NCBI GenBank assembly: GCA_003427395.1 | Contig: BFEA01000001.1 | Location: 6,047,648-6,075,860, forward strand | Length of the DNA: 28,213 bases | DNA from: Chara braunii | Lineage: Eukaryota; Streptophyta; Charophyceae; Charales; Characeae | Direction: 5' to 3' | Position numbers and translations under genes: made by a program | The notes under the pieces: generated by a model | Seen by the model: only the letters and a program-made list of their open reading frames with translations | Told to the model about the DNA's origin: nothing | The model's database searches: none | Shown here: one piece after another, positions 8,713 to 17,775 of the stretch | Layout: every line of letters starts with the position of its first letter | How positions within the stretch are numbered: position 1 is the stretch's first letter

Positions 8713-8717
8713 CTCGG
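8713..8717. repeat. Target-site duplication CTCGG, left copy (element 1)
   Basis: CTCGG directly precedes the TGTGGCGGACC LTR edge at 8718. The same five bases directly follow the other LTR edge at 21396. A 5-bp duplication is typical for Ty3/gypsy integration. Confidence 0.65.
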
Positions 8718-9026
8718 TGTGGCGGACCGACTGGGTGAGGTGCTCCGCCTGGGACAGAGATGGAGATGGAGGATGAGGGTGGAACAAGATGGCACAGCGC
8801 AGCTCCCATGCAGACTACAATGCCCGTACTCCAAACTGTGCGAATGTAGAATGCCCCAAAAATACAGACTCTGGCTGGGGTATACCCCAACGGACTAACT
8901 AGACTGAACTGGACTGGCTGGTACCGACAGAGGTACCGTCTTGGACTAGACTACCCCAAATACAACACAGGCCTGTGAGAACAGGCCAAGGGGCTGGTCT
9001 CACAGGCCAACCAGAGGTCCGCTACA
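8718..9026 (-). repeat. LTR A: 3' LTR of element 1 (309 bp)
   Basis: In element orientation it starts TGTAGCGGACC (9026) and ends GGTCCGCCACA (8718). The ends form an 11-bp inverted repeat with one mismatch and the standard TG...CA. It contains a hairpin with 11-bp arms (8970-8980 / 8998-9008), the palindrome GGGTATACCC (8878-8887) and an inverted GGTACC pair. The other copies are 19894-20207, 21079-21396 and 26501-26809. Confidence 0.85.
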
Positions 9027-10161
9027 CGATTCTCGGCCTTTAATGGATCACCTAAATACAGGCACGCTTCCGCCAAGAAGCGGAACTCTATAAAAAAAAA
9101 AAAAAAATCGAGTAGTCTAGGATGTGGAGCAAGCTCCATGGTGAGTTCATGCGATGCAACCTAGGATAAAAAATGTCACAAAAATAGCAATGTCACAACT
9201 AACAGCCTAATTGAAAGCAAAAGCAACTAATCAGTATACATCTCCTCGGAAAGCAGAAAGTAATGACAACTAAATCCTAGAATGTTGGCGGCGGTAGCCT
9301 CAGTCTGGAAACAACTGACTAGTGTATAAGTCCTAACAGCAATAAAAGCACAACAACTAAATCCTAGAAATGTTAGAGACAATAGCCTCAGTCTGAGAGC
9401 AACAAAGCAACAACAAGACAACCATATGTCACAGGAGGAGTGTGTCCCAGACCACAGGCCCTGGGTGGGATGGTCTGTGAGGGTGGCGAATGCAACCTAG
9501 GGGTCGAAAAAGTCCTAAGGACATCCACACCGTCATGACAGGGAGACACATGTCATCAGGCTCAATGAGGGTAGGGAATTGGGAGTCAACAAAACCAATG
9601 ACCCTAATAGATAGAACATCAGGGCAGATAATGCTCGACTAAAGGGGGTGACCGCTATGTAGGGTCGACTATGCAAGGGAATCAGGAAGCGTGGAATACT
9701 CGGTGCACCTAGATGAAGCATGCAAGGCTGCCTAACTAGGGCGGGAGGGCCGACAGAGGGTAGAAAAAATGATGGGTAAGGGAATCATGCAAATGACTCG
9801 TAAAGTGAGGGAAGTCGGAGCTAGATCCGTAAGCTGGGAAGCCTGGGCAACGCTACGGTCCAGATGCCTATGCATATACCAAGGGAGAGCCCAACTCAGA
9901 GGAACCCAGCTAAGGGAGATCATCAGGCAACACAACACGGGTACTGTACAGGGTAAAGTGGTAAGAGAGTGACGACGTCTAAAGTAGGCAGAGATGATAG
10001 TGTCGAAGTCCGTAAAGCTGTCAATGACGTCCTTAATGAGAAGTCTGGAATGTCATCGAGAAAGAGTTGCAATGTCGACGATCTAAAGTAGCCAAAACAG
10101 GAGTAGATGGAGTATTGAGAAGTCAAAGACGTGGGAAGGTAAGTCAGACTTAATCGTCGTA
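9027..10161 (-). other. Element 1 long 3' noncoding region
   Basis: About 1.1 kb separates the end of the chromodomain ORF from the 3' LTR. The same sequence occurs in element 3 (25388-26500) and, interrupted, in element 2 (18369-19893), so it belongs to the family. No conserved ORF is seen across copies. It contains a two-unit tandem repeat of about 90 bp (units marked by CAGTCTG near 9299 and 9390). A clean polypurine tract before the LTR is not obvious; the nearest candidate is AAAGGCCGAGAA. Confidence 0.7.
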
Positions 10162-10821
10162 TCAAGCATGACGATGACAAGTGCATTGTGGACGCTCAGA
10201 AGCATCCGACTGCTGTTGAAGGCCTGCCTCAGATGGAGCAGACTTGAATTCAGCGATTTCCTCAGTCGGGGGAAAAGGAAGAGGGTCAATGGGCTGAGGA
10301 GGAGTAGTCAACCCAGCACGACGAGCACGGTCATAGGCACTCACTATCATGCGCGCGTGCTGCAAGTGCTCGAGGGGCTCCCAAGTAGCCTCCTCATCAG
10401 GGTAACCCTTCCAACGTATAAGATACTCGACGTTAGGAGGGTTGTCATCGGTGACTTGGCGACCAATGATGTCAAAAACGAGGAACTCCCCGTGGCCGTC
10501 CACCATGATAGATGGAGGGCGCTCATATGATCGTCCAGCGAAACGCTCAGATGGTCTGCGATAGGGACGCAGTAACGAGACGTGGTAGACATCGTGCAGA
10601 CGAGTCTGGCGTAGGTAGTTGGGCAACTTCACACGGAAGCTGACCGGGCTAGATGTTGTATCAAAACAGATAGCCTGGAGTATGCGGCATGGGCCAAAGA
10701 TGCGACGATGGAACTTGCGAAGCATGTTCACTTCGAGCTGTAAGTATCGGGCGTCGACAAACACATCATCACCGACTTTAAATGGATGATCCATCCTCGA
10801 TCGGTTCGCACGTGCGGTCAT
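10162..10821 (-). CDS. Integrase C-terminus plus chromodomain (element 1)
   Basis: A 219-residue open frame, the longest intact piece of pol in this copy. Residues about 1-110 are the integrase C-terminal region (HPFKVGDDVFVDARYLQL; FGPCRI, equivalent to the GPY/F motif; DVYHVSLLRPY). Residues about 120-165 are the chromodomain: VEYLIRWKGYPDEEATWEPL (within 10349-10443), retaining aromatic cage-type Y, W and W positions. A proline-rich tail follows. Chromodomains of chromoviruses direct integration to heterochromatin by binding methylated histone tails. The first Met is only the first ATG after an upstream stop; in the original polyprotein the frame continued from the integrase core. No internal stop. 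Confidence 0.85.
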   Translation of the reverse strand: MTARANRSRMDHPFKVGDDVFVDARYLQLEVNMLRKFHRRIFGPCRILQAICFDTTSSPVSFRVKLPNYLRQTRLHDVYHVSLLRPYRRPSERFAGRSYERPPSIMVDGHGEFLVFDIIGRQVTDDNPPNVEYLIRWKGYPDEEATWEPLEHLQHARMIVSAYDRARRAGLTTPPQPIDPLPFPPTEEIAEFKSAPSEAGLQQQSDASERPQCTCHRHA

Positions 10822-10828
10822 GCGAGTC

Positions 10829-11451
10829 TAGGAAGCGGTTATATGCTTATTTGCGGTCTTCATGATCGACGTCATGTGTGCAACCCAATCATCCAGCAGA
10901 GGACAACTCGTGTCGGGGTGCATCTGTGACGGTCGAAGGAAGTCCACGGGAACTTGAGGGTGATAACCGATGTCGCAATAGTAAGGCGACATCCCAATGG
11001 GTGGCGAGACGGCGTGGTTGTAGGCTATCTCCGCGTAGGCAAGATGGAGATCCCACCGCTGGTCGTTACGAACAATCTTTCAGAAAATATCTCCGACAGT
11101 CTTGTTCGTGACCTCGGCCTGACCATCAGTCTGGGAATGGTAAGACGCGGAGAAACGGAGCTGGGTGTCGTACACCTCGTGCAGTTGACGCCAGAATCGG
11201 CTGGTAAAGCGCGGGTCATGGTCATATATGATGCTCAGAGGTAAGCCGTGGTCACGCACGACTTAGTTAAACACGATGTCGGCGACCTCACGTGCACTGA
11301 TGGCATAGCGGCACGAAACAAAGCGTGCGCGCTTCGTGAAGCGGTCAACGACGACCACGATAACATCATAATCGTGGGCCGTCGGAGGACGAAGAAGACC
11401 GATAAAGTCCATCGAGATGGACTGCCAACGACCCTCAGGGATAGGAAGAGG
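10829..11451 (-). pseudogene. Integrase catalytic core (element 1), broken
   Basis: This continues the HHCC domain in the minus direction. The first catalytic Asp is in SISMDFIGLL (about 11400-11425), the second in IIYDHDPRFTSRFW (about 11190-11235), and the Glu in QTDGQAEVTN (about 11110-11140). All three acidic residues of the D,D-E triad can be seen. Stops interrupt it at the junction with the zinc domain (about 11450), after VF N (about 11263), within DIF-KIV (about 11081) and before the chromodomain frame (about 10828). Integrase would insert the cDNA copy into the chromosome. Nonsense changes make it inactive. Confidence 0.75.
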
Positions 11452-11709
11452 CTAGAGCAAACCATACGGCAGGTGGTTCGCACTGTTCACCTCCTGACAG
11501 GTGGGACAGTCTGCGACATAGTCCTTCACAAAGTCCTTGCCCTTTGGCCAGACGTACAGGTGACTCACACGAGCCAACGTCTTGTGGAAGCCCATATGAC
11601 CAGCAGTTGCCTGGTCATGGAACTCTGCTACTGCCCGGACACGTAGCTGTCCAGTGGAAGAAATACAAATACGGGGCTCTCTGGTGCCCTGTGAACCGTG
11701 CCAGTACAC
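11452..11709 (-). pseudogene. Integrase HHCC zinc domain (element 1)
   Basis: An 85-residue frame with AEFHDQATAGHMGFHKTL and then DYVADCPTCQ: the H-H-C-C zinc-binding domain at the N-terminus of retroviral-type integrases, which helps multimerisation. The spacing matches element 2 (16940-17090). It ends with a stop just before the catalytic core. Upstream (11710-11927) is the decayed RNase H-integrase connection with several stops. Confidence 0.75.
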
Positions 11710-11927
11710 AAGACCGTTGTCCCCTAGAGAGTAGTTCGGGACCGTCTTGCCACTCCGAAGGGTCGCATGGATGTCGCGATGGTCGGGGCAGTGGCGATAC
11801 TAAGTGCGAAACTCGTCGATCACCGAGTGGTGGACGATGGTGACCGAGATGGCAGCGAGCTGGATCTGCTCTAGATTATGGCCAGGGCGTCGGGATAAGG
11901 CATCTGCGACCCGATTGGTCTCACCCC

Positions 11928-12078
11928 TTATATACTGAGTGGTGAAACTGAGCTCGGATAGGTCGCTAGGTCGCGCCACCTGTGAGCCTGTCGAGGAGTA
12001 AGCTTCGACTTTGTCAGAAAAGCCTGGACAACAAAGTTGTCCGTGCGCACCATGAATAGTGCCTTGTGCAGGTAGTGA
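11928..12078 (-). pseudogene. RNase H, C-terminal part (element 1), cut by hAT-like insertion
   Basis: The segment reads HYLHKALFMVRTDNF, then VVQAFLTKSKLTPRQ. It corresponds to the end of Ty3/gypsy RNase H and keeps the TDN aspartate that the plus-strand copy has lost. The N-terminal part of the domain continues at 13747-13866. Between them is an insertion with its own 8-bp duplication. The frame extending upstream of 12078 is inserted DNA, not RNase H. Stop at 11928. Confidence 0.75.
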
Positions 12079-12158
12079 CTATGAAACACTCGCGGACGCG
12101 TCCACGGGGTCGAGCTCGGAGGGCAACCATATTCATGTCCGCATCCGCGGCTGGCCTT

Positions 12159-12198
12159 GGCCACGTCACGGACAGGAATTTACACGAATTAAATAGAG

Positions 12199-12250
<52 letters not shown>

Positions 12251-12307
12251 CCAGCGTCACAGACAGGAATTTACACGAATTTTCCTAAATTAAATAGTGG
12301 ATAAATG

Positions 12308-12338
<31 letters not shown>
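12159..12338. repeat. Duplicated module ending in (TA)n
   Basis: The module GGCCACGTCACGGACAGGAA plus TTTACACGAATTAAATAG (12159-12197) and a TA array (to 12247) is repeated at 12248-12338. Both copies are GGCCA-rich, followed by ACACGAATT, AAATAG and a TA array. This is a local tandem duplication inside the hAT-like insertion. Confidence 0.8.
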
Positions 12339-12379
12339 GGGGTTGTAGGGATTTTCAAGCCCTACAACCCCATTTTTTT
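12339..12379. other. 12-bp perfect stem followed by a T run
   Basis: GGGGTTGTAGGG (12339-12350) and CCCTACAACCCC (12360-12371) form a perfect stem with a 9-nt loop, then A and a T run. A TA array lies directly upstream. The shape resembles an intrinsic terminator, but the setting is eukaryotic repeat DNA, so cruciform extrusion at the TA array is an equally fair reading. Confidence 0.6.
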
Positions 12380-12574
12380 TTTCTTGAAACATATAATTTT
12401 TTTGAATTAGAAAAAATAAAAAACCAAAAAGGTGGAGAAGAGAAATAGAAAAAAAAAAATATATATATATATATATATCCCCCTGAAAAAATATATATAT
12501 ATTTTCAGAGCGGGGAAAATTTTGGTTGGCAGTTCTTTGTATTCTTCGTTTTTACGTTTTTTTTTTTTTTTTTT

Positions 12575-13029
12575 NNNNNNNNNNNNNNNNNNNNNNNNNN
12601 NNNNNNNNNNNNNNNNNNNNNNNNNNNNNNNNNNNNNNNNNNNNNNNNNNNNNNNNNNNNNNNNNNNNNNNNNNNNNNNNNNNNNNNNNNNNNNNNNNNN
12701 NNNNNNNNNNNNNNNNNNNNNNNNNNNNNNNNNNNNNNNNNNNNNNNNNNNNNNNNNNNNNNNNNNNNNNNNNNNNNNNNNNNNNNNNNNNNNNNNNNNN
12801 NNNNNNNNNNNNNNNNNNNNNNNNNNNNNNNNNNNNNNNNNNNNNNNNNNNNNNNNNNNNNNNNNNNNNNNNNNNNNNNNNNNNNNNNNNNNNNNNNNNN
12901 NNNNNNNNNNNNNNNNNNNNNNNNNNNNNNNNNNNNNNNNNNNNNNNNNNNNNNNNNNNNNNNNNNNNNNNNNNNNNNNNNNNNNNNNNNNNNNNNNNNN
13001 NNNNNNNNNNNNNNNNNNNNNNNNNNNNN
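12575..13029. other. Assembly gap (455 N)
   Basis: Ns between a T tract (about 12558-12574) and a GA tract (from 13030). Both edges are simple repeat, so gap length and the join are uncertain. Long frames crossing it consist of unknown residues and are not genes. Confidence 0.99.

Positions 13030-13083
<54 letters not shown>
13030..13083. repeat. (GA)n microsatellite
   Basis: About 26 GA units directly after the gap, followed by GAAAGAAAAAATAGG. Confidence 0.95.
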
Positions 13084-13087
<4 letters not shown>

Positions 13088-13251
13088 AAAAATAGGTAAG
13101 TTTCCGATCTCGCGGCTGGCCTCATGGTACTTCTACCGACAGGAGGAGCAAAATCGAATGAATCTCCCGCTACAACATGGAAATATACACCGCGACTTGC
13201 GCCTGTTGTCACGCCTTCGCCCCCGCTCGCCCGCGGGATTGCCATTTGCGA

Positions 13252-13253
<2 letters not shown>

Positions 13254-13297
<44 letters not shown>

Positions 13298-13310
13298 ACG
13301 CGCGCGCGTG
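13254..13310. repeat. (GT)n-(CG)n alternating tract
   Basis: 57 bp of unbroken purine-pyrimidine alternation: about 21 GT units continuing without break into CACGCGCGCGCGTG. The following DNA is G-rich (GGTGGGTGGCGGGGGGGTGGGG). Alternating GT/CG of this length is a classic Z-DNA-prone sequence. Confidence 0.95.
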
Positions 13311-13339
13311 GTGGGTGGCGGGGGGGTGGGGCGACCCCT

Positions 13340-13402
13340 CCCCCACCAATCAATCAATCAGCAAAAAAAGAAAAAAAGAAAAATCGAATGAATGAATGAA
13401 TG

Positions 13403-13433
<31 letters not shown>

Positions 13434-13565
13434 TTATCAATCAACGGAAAAAAAGAAAAAGAAAAAAAAACAACGCGTTGTTTTTTTATTCTTGTTTTTT
13501 TCAATTATCTTCATTCACAGCCACACCCCTCCACTCAATTTTTATTTTTTTTTTTATTTTTTTTT
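13340..13565. repeat. AATC/AATG arrays and poly(A)/poly(T) tracts
   Basis: Short AATC array (13347-13360), AATG then AATC array (13386-13444), A-rich AAAAAGAAAAAG DNA, then T-rich DNA to 13568. A GC-rich subterminal segment (13569-13746) with several GCGGCC words follows and belongs to the right end of the hAT-like insertion. Confidence 0.85.
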
Positions 13566-13746
13566 TTAGGGGGTGGGGCTGGGGTTGGGCCGCCCCATGA
13601 CGCGTCCCAAATCCTCAAACCCCCTCCCCACTAGCCGCCATGCGGCCGCAAAGTTGCGCGGCCGTGCGGCCACGTCCGTGGGGTCACAGACCTGGTCACG
13701 ACTGCGGACTTGGCCGCGCTTGGCCGCCGCCGAGGGAGATTCATAG

Positions 13747-13866
13747 GGTAGTGACGCCAATGCCGAGTGACATAAACTACTGCGAGAACCTCACGTTCAT
13801 CAGTAGTGTAGTTTATCTCGATGGGCAGGAGCTGACCGGAGTTGAAGTCGACCTCGACCTCTGTGA
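13747..13866 (-). pseudogene. RNase H, middle part (element 1)
   Basis: The minus frame reads SGQLLPIEINYTTDEREVLA, then VVYVTRHWRHY, the chromovirus RNase H segment that normally sits just before the HYLHGAPF region. It stops exactly at the GGTAGTGA duplication, and its continuation is at 12078. Upstream (above about 13870) minus-strand homology ends and plus-strand gag of element 2 begins. Confidence 0.75.
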
Positions 13867-13986
13867 GGCTGTATACCTATAGCCGAGCGCCTTCAGCTCG
13901 TCATCTCTACCCACTCTCGGGCATGCAACTGCTCTAGTCATGCAGGCTCGTCGCCCCCCGAGGACCCTCAGCAAGATCTCCCTTAG

Positions 13987-14193
13987 GGCTTTGTCCCTCC
14001 TCGTGGTGTCCTTTCCGCTGAGAAGCGCGTGGCCATTTTGGGTCGGCGTGGGTGTTTGCGCTGCCGCCAGGACGATCATACCTCCTCGCGGTGCCCTTAC
14101 ACAGCCGCTCTCGACCGCCACTACGCTGAGCTCTCTCGTGAGCGTCGTGCTCAGTCCCCCCCCGATGCCTCGCATCCCCGTGGTGTCTCCTAG
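13987..14193 (+). pseudogene. Gag C-terminus with CCHC zinc knuckle (element 2)
   Basis: A 68-codon open stretch between stops, with no usable ATG. LSAEKRVAILGRRG leads into CLRCRQDDHTSSRC (14053-14094), a perfect C-X2-C-X4-H-X4-C nucleocapsid knuckle followed by P-Y. Upstream capsid coding sequence is missing. Gag would form the particle that packages element RNA. The coding sequence continues toward the protease with shifted frames between 14194 and 14441. Confidence 0.7.
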
Positions 14194-14441
14194 CCACGGT
14201 GCAGTGTACACCTGCGCCCTCCTCAGTAGTCGGCTTCCCGACATCCCCGTCGAGGTTTGCCCCTCTCGCTACTGGAGTTGAGGTATCCCAGGACCCGGTA
14301 GAGTGTACTCAACCTTCTGTTGTAGTACCGTTTGCGCCCCCGCAGACCACCGTCTCCCCTCCTACCTCTCCACGACTATCGACTCGTCGAGCCATTCGCT
14401 CAGCCCATTGTAGAGAGTAGCTTGCGACTCAGAAGGACGTT

Positions 14442-14831
14442 GTGTCCTCCCTTCTGGACTTGAGCATGCTCCAGGCTCGTCAGGAGCGACTCACCCGCCA
14501 TGTTGCTGCACTTCGTCGCCTTCTTGCCATCCTCTTTGACCCTGATCGCACACTCCCGATCATTCCAGTACGACTGGGAACCTCCATGAGGGTATACTTA
14601 GCGTTGTGGGATTCCGGTTCTCAGGGCGACTTCATTCAGCCACGTGTAGTGAAAGAAACCCGCTTACCAACGACAGGGTCTCCGACTCCCATCTTTGTCA
14701 CCCAAGGCAATGACAAGATTCAGCGCTTCTTCGATCAGATGGTCACCGACCTCCCTTTCTTCCTCACTCTCGAGCCGACTGATCATCCCCCGGCGTCTCA
14801 TCGCCACCACTCCTCTGCACATTCGATGTGA
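14442..14831 (+). pseudogene. Retropepsin-type protease (element 2)
   Basis: A 129-residue frame: residues about 1-45 are a linker, then YLALWDSGSQGDFIQPRVV, with DSG at 14610-14618. This is the active-site loop of retropepsins (D-S/T-G, here followed by Ser rather than the usual Ala). The enzyme would cleave the Gag-Pol polyprotein. The later part of the domain, METGYNFIFGTP (about 14830-14866), is in another frame, and the conserved tryptophan after GTP is now a TGA stop. Length and context fit; the copy is broken. Confidence 0.65.
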
Positions 14832-15258
14832 TGGAGACGGGGTACAATTTCATTTTCGGTACTCCGTGATCTCGTCGGTTCCGAAGCACCGGGGCCGATT
14901 GGGCGACCAACACTCTCATTCTCAGAACGAAGTGTGGACAGATGTATCGCGTACCTTTTATAGGTACCACTATACTATCACCGTCACCGCGCCTCGTCAG
15001 TTCGCCCACTTCATCCGACATGACGACATCACCTTCTTTACGGTGAACGTCACGGATCTCTTGCACTATGATCCACCCTGTCCAGACGTCGAGCTCATCT
15101 CTCTGGAGCCAGATCCTCCTATCTCCATGGCTTCCATCTCTACTTCCCTCCCTCCGCCGTCCGTCGTGTCCACCCCGCCTTCGCACACTTACGCTGACGC
15201 TGAGGAACTCGCACGCTATATGGCCGACCTGGAACCCGCAGTTTGTGACCTCATTTGA
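14832..15258 (+). pseudogene. Protease end and protease-RT linker (element 2)
   Basis: Decayed continuation. One frame shows GADWATNTLILRTKCG (about 14890-14940), the tail of the protease-like domain; another shows HDDITFFTVNV and ADAEELARYMADLEPAVCDL, the linker before RT. A TGA ends it at 15256-15258, just before the conserved YHDVF segment that opens the RT region. A 199-residue frame on the opposite strand is a shadow. Confidence 0.55.
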
Positions 15259-16062
15259 GAGTACCACGACGTTTTCGTATCGTGGTTCTCGTGCGTCGGC
15301 ATCCCACCGATGAGCGGCGTCGAGCACTCCATTCAGCTTGTGCCTAACTATCTTGTTCACCACCAGACACCCTACAGACTCTCGATCCCCGAGGCCACTG
15401 GTGTCTGCTTGAGGAGCTCCTGAGACTCGGTTTCATTAAGCCCAGGCTTCCCAGCAACTCCCCGTGGGTTCACCCGTCCTCTTTGCTCGTAAAGCGGATG
15501 AAACTATCCATCTCTGCATCGATTATCACGGCCTAAACTGCTACACGGTTAAGAACAACTACCCCATGCCTCGCCCCGACGAGCTGTTCGACCGCCTAGC
15601 ACGCAACCGCTTCTTCGTAGCGGTTACCATCAGATCTGCGTCGCTGAAGCAGACCAACCGAAGACAGCGTTCCGATCGTGCTTCGACCACTATGAGTTTA
15701 CGGTGATGCTTTTTGGCCTCACCAACGCACCCGCTACCTTCCAGAGGGCGATGAACGACATCTTCAGGGACATCCTGGAGCAGTACATTCTCGTCTACCT
15801 CGACGATATCCTGATCTACAGTCGTACCCTTGAGGAGCATCTTCGACACCTCCGTGACGTCCTTGACCGCTTGCACAGACATGACTTCTACCCCAAGCTG
15901 GGCAAGTGCCACTTTTCCCAGCACAAAGTGGATTCCTTAGGACACTACGTGTCTGACCAGGGTCTCCACATGGACGACGCGAAGATTGTTGCTATTGCGG
16001 AGTGGCCCGTCCCCACATCCGCCAAGCAGCTTCGCAGTTTCCTATACCTCGCTAGTTACTAA
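15259..16062 (+). pseudogene. Reverse transcriptase (element 2), catalytic site deleted
   Basis: Ty3/gypsy RT pieces are in order: GVEHSIQLVPNYLVHHQTPYR (shortened here), GSPVLFARKAD (15464-), CIDYHGLN, NYPMPRPDELFDRLA, then EFTVMLFGLTNAPATFQRAM and VYLDDILIYS (YLDD at 15796-15807), ending LRSFLYLASY. Between RNRFFVA and YHQI (near 15620) about 17-20 bases are missing relative to the family. That removes the motif A segment normally reading KIDLRSG, including the first catalytic aspartate, and shifts the frame. Other frameshifts lie near 15400-15440. RT would copy element RNA to DNA; this copy cannot. Confidence 0.85.
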
Positions 16063-16077
16063 AGTAATTTCATCCAG

Positions 16078-16725
16078 GGATACACTAGGTATTCCTACTT
16101 CGGAAGAACCCGCCATGGGCTTGAACACCCCTCCACGAGGACACCTTGCACGCCCTCAAGAAGACGGTGACATGTGCACCGGTGTGTTCTTCACCTACTC
16201 GATTTTGATCGTTCTTTTATCCTTATCACTGATGTGTCAGACTTTGTTGTAGGAGGAGTGCTTTCTCAGATTTTCCCCTCCTCTCCTAATTCCTCTCATC
16301 CTCGCATTCCTCACTTCCCACCCCCTACCCCTACCACAGCTTCCCGCCTGACGCCTACTCGTCAAACTACTGACGGACTTTCTCTTGACTATTCTCCTAT
16401 CATCGCTAAGGACAACACTTTCTAGTCTTGCTCAGGTGATTGTCCGATAGCCTTCTACTACCGTCGACTCTTGGCCGCCAAGATAAACTATACTGCTGAT
16501 GAACGTGAGGTTCTCGCAGTAGTTTATGTCACTCATCACTTGCGTCACTACCTGCACGGGGCACCATTCACGGTGCGCACGTCTTTTCTGAGAAGGCCGA
16601 AGCTTACTCCTCGACAGACTCATTGGTGGCGTGACCTATCCGAGTTCAGTTTCACCACTGAGCACATAAAGGGTGAGACCAATCGGGTCGCAGATGCGTT
16701 ATCCCGACGCCCTGACTATAATCTG
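16078..16725 (+). pseudogene. RNase H and connection (element 2)
   Basis: FILITDVSDFVVGGVLSQ (catalytic Asp codon at 16231-16233) marks the start of RNase H. A 150-bp proline/serine/threonine-rich insert and a TAG at 16423-16425 interrupt it. LLAAKINYTADEREVLAVV and RHYLHGAPFTVRT follow in the frame starting at 16471. Compared with element 1, 18 nt after TVRT are deleted, removing the TDN aspartate. KLTPRQ and ADALSRRPD close the domain. RNase H would remove the RNA strand during reverse transcription. Confidence 0.75.
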
Positions 16726-16909
16726 GAGCATATCCAGCTCACCGCCATCTCGGTCACCGAGTCGAGTTTCGCACTCAGTACCGCCACTGCCCTGACTATC
16801 GCGACATCCATGCGACCCTTCGGATTGGCAGGACCGTCCCGAACTACTCTCTCGGGGATAACGGTCTTGTGTACTGACACGGTTCACAGGGCACTAGCGT
16901 GCCCCGTAT

Positions 16910-17428
16910 TTGCCTTCCCTCCACTGGACAACTCGTTTCCAGGCGGTAGCAGAGTTCCATGACCAGGCAGTCGCCGGTCATATGGGTTTCCACAAGAAGT
17001 TGGCTCGTGTGAGCTGCCTGTACGTCTGGCCGAAGCGCAAGGACTTTGTGAAGGACTATGTCGCAGACTGTCCCACCTGTCAGGAGGTGAACAGTTCAAA
17101 CCACCTGCCTTATGGTTTGCTCCAGCCTCTTCCTATCCCTGAGGATCATTGGAAGTTCATCTCGATGGACTTTATCGGTCTTCTTCATCCTTCGACCCCC
17201 CGCGGTCATGATGCTATCCTGGTCGTCGTCGACCGTGTCATGAAGCGCACACGCTTTGTTCTGTGCCGCTATGCCATTAGTGCAGGTGAGGTCGCCGACA
17301 TCGTGTTTGACCGAGTCGTGCGTGACCACGACTTACCTCTGAGCATCATATCTGGCCGTGACCCGCGCTTTACCAGCCGATTCTGGCGACGGCTTCACAA
17401 GGTGTACAACACCCAGCTCCGCTTCTAA
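16910..17428 (+). pseudogene. Integrase zinc domain and core (element 2), second Asp lost
   Basis: A 172-residue frame: HHCC domain (AEFHDQAVAGHMGFHKKL ... DCPTCQ), first catalytic Asp in SMDFIG (codon 17168-17170), then IISGRDPRFTSRFW, in which Gly (17354-17356) replaces the usual second catalytic Asp of SDR. A TAA stop at 17426-17428 follows QLRF. Element 1 keeps Asp at that position, so this is a lesion of this copy and not a family trait. The upstream part of the frame (from about 16726) is the RNase H-integrase connection. Confidence 0.8.
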
Positions 17429-17775
17429 TCGTCTTACCATCCCAGACTGATGGTCAGACCGAGGTCACGAACAGGATTGTCGGAGATATTCTCCGAAAGA
17501 TTGTTCGTAACGACCAGTATTGGGATCTCCATCTTGCCCATGCGGAGATAGCCTACAACCACGCTGTCTCGCCATCCACCGGGATGTCGCGTTACGATTG
17601 CGACCTCGGCCATCACCCTCGTGTTCTCGCGGACTTCTTTCGACTATCAGAGATGCACCCTGACACGAGTTGTCTCGCACCGGATGATAGGGTTGTACAC
17701 ATGACGTCGATCATGAAGACCGCGCATGAGCACATAGCTGTTTTCCTGACTCGCATGGCCGCACGTGCGAACTGA
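17429..17775 (+). pseudogene. Integrase core C-terminal half (element 2)
   Basis: One base is missing near 17441 relative to element 1, which shifts the frame. After it, QTDGQTEVTNRIVGDILRK holds the catalytic Glu (17461-17463). ILRKIVRNDQYW, AEIAYNHAVSPSTGMS and HMTSIMKTAHEHI follow as in other chromovirus integrases. The frame ends at TGA (17773-17775) after RMAARAN. Without this stop it would join the C-terminal region. Confidence 0.75.

Larger units (their letters stand above)
12071..13754. mobile_element. hAT-like insertion (12079-13746) with GGTAGTGA duplication
   Basis: GGTAGTGA occurs at 12071-12078 and 13747-13754, exactly where the RNase H coding sequence of element 1 breaks and resumes. 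The inserted DNA starts CTATGAA (12079) and ends TTCATAG (13746). About 16 of the first 22 bases match in inverted comparison. Subterminal DNA on both sides is GC-rich with GGCC and CGCGG words. The 8-bp duplication and short inverted ends fit the hAT superfamily. The interior is AT, GA, GT and AATC simple repeat plus 455 Ns, and no transposase is seen. Confidence 0.7.

Noticed and set aside
12339-12379. Rho-independent terminator
   Set aside because: The stem and T run fit the shape, but there is no bacterial gene context; kept only as a hairpin.
12432-13391. Long ORFs of 189-319 residues on both strands
   Set aside because: They run through 455 Ns and flanking repeats, so there is no real coding evidence.
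14764-15363. 199-residue minus-strand ORF
   Set aside because: Antisense shadow of the protease-RT linker of element 2; the plus strand carries recognisable pol order.
16432-16623. Minus-strand ORF with INYCENLTFISS, also seen at 13770
   Set aside because: It is the antisense reading of the RNase H segment INYTADEREVLAVV. The repeat is real, but the protein is not.
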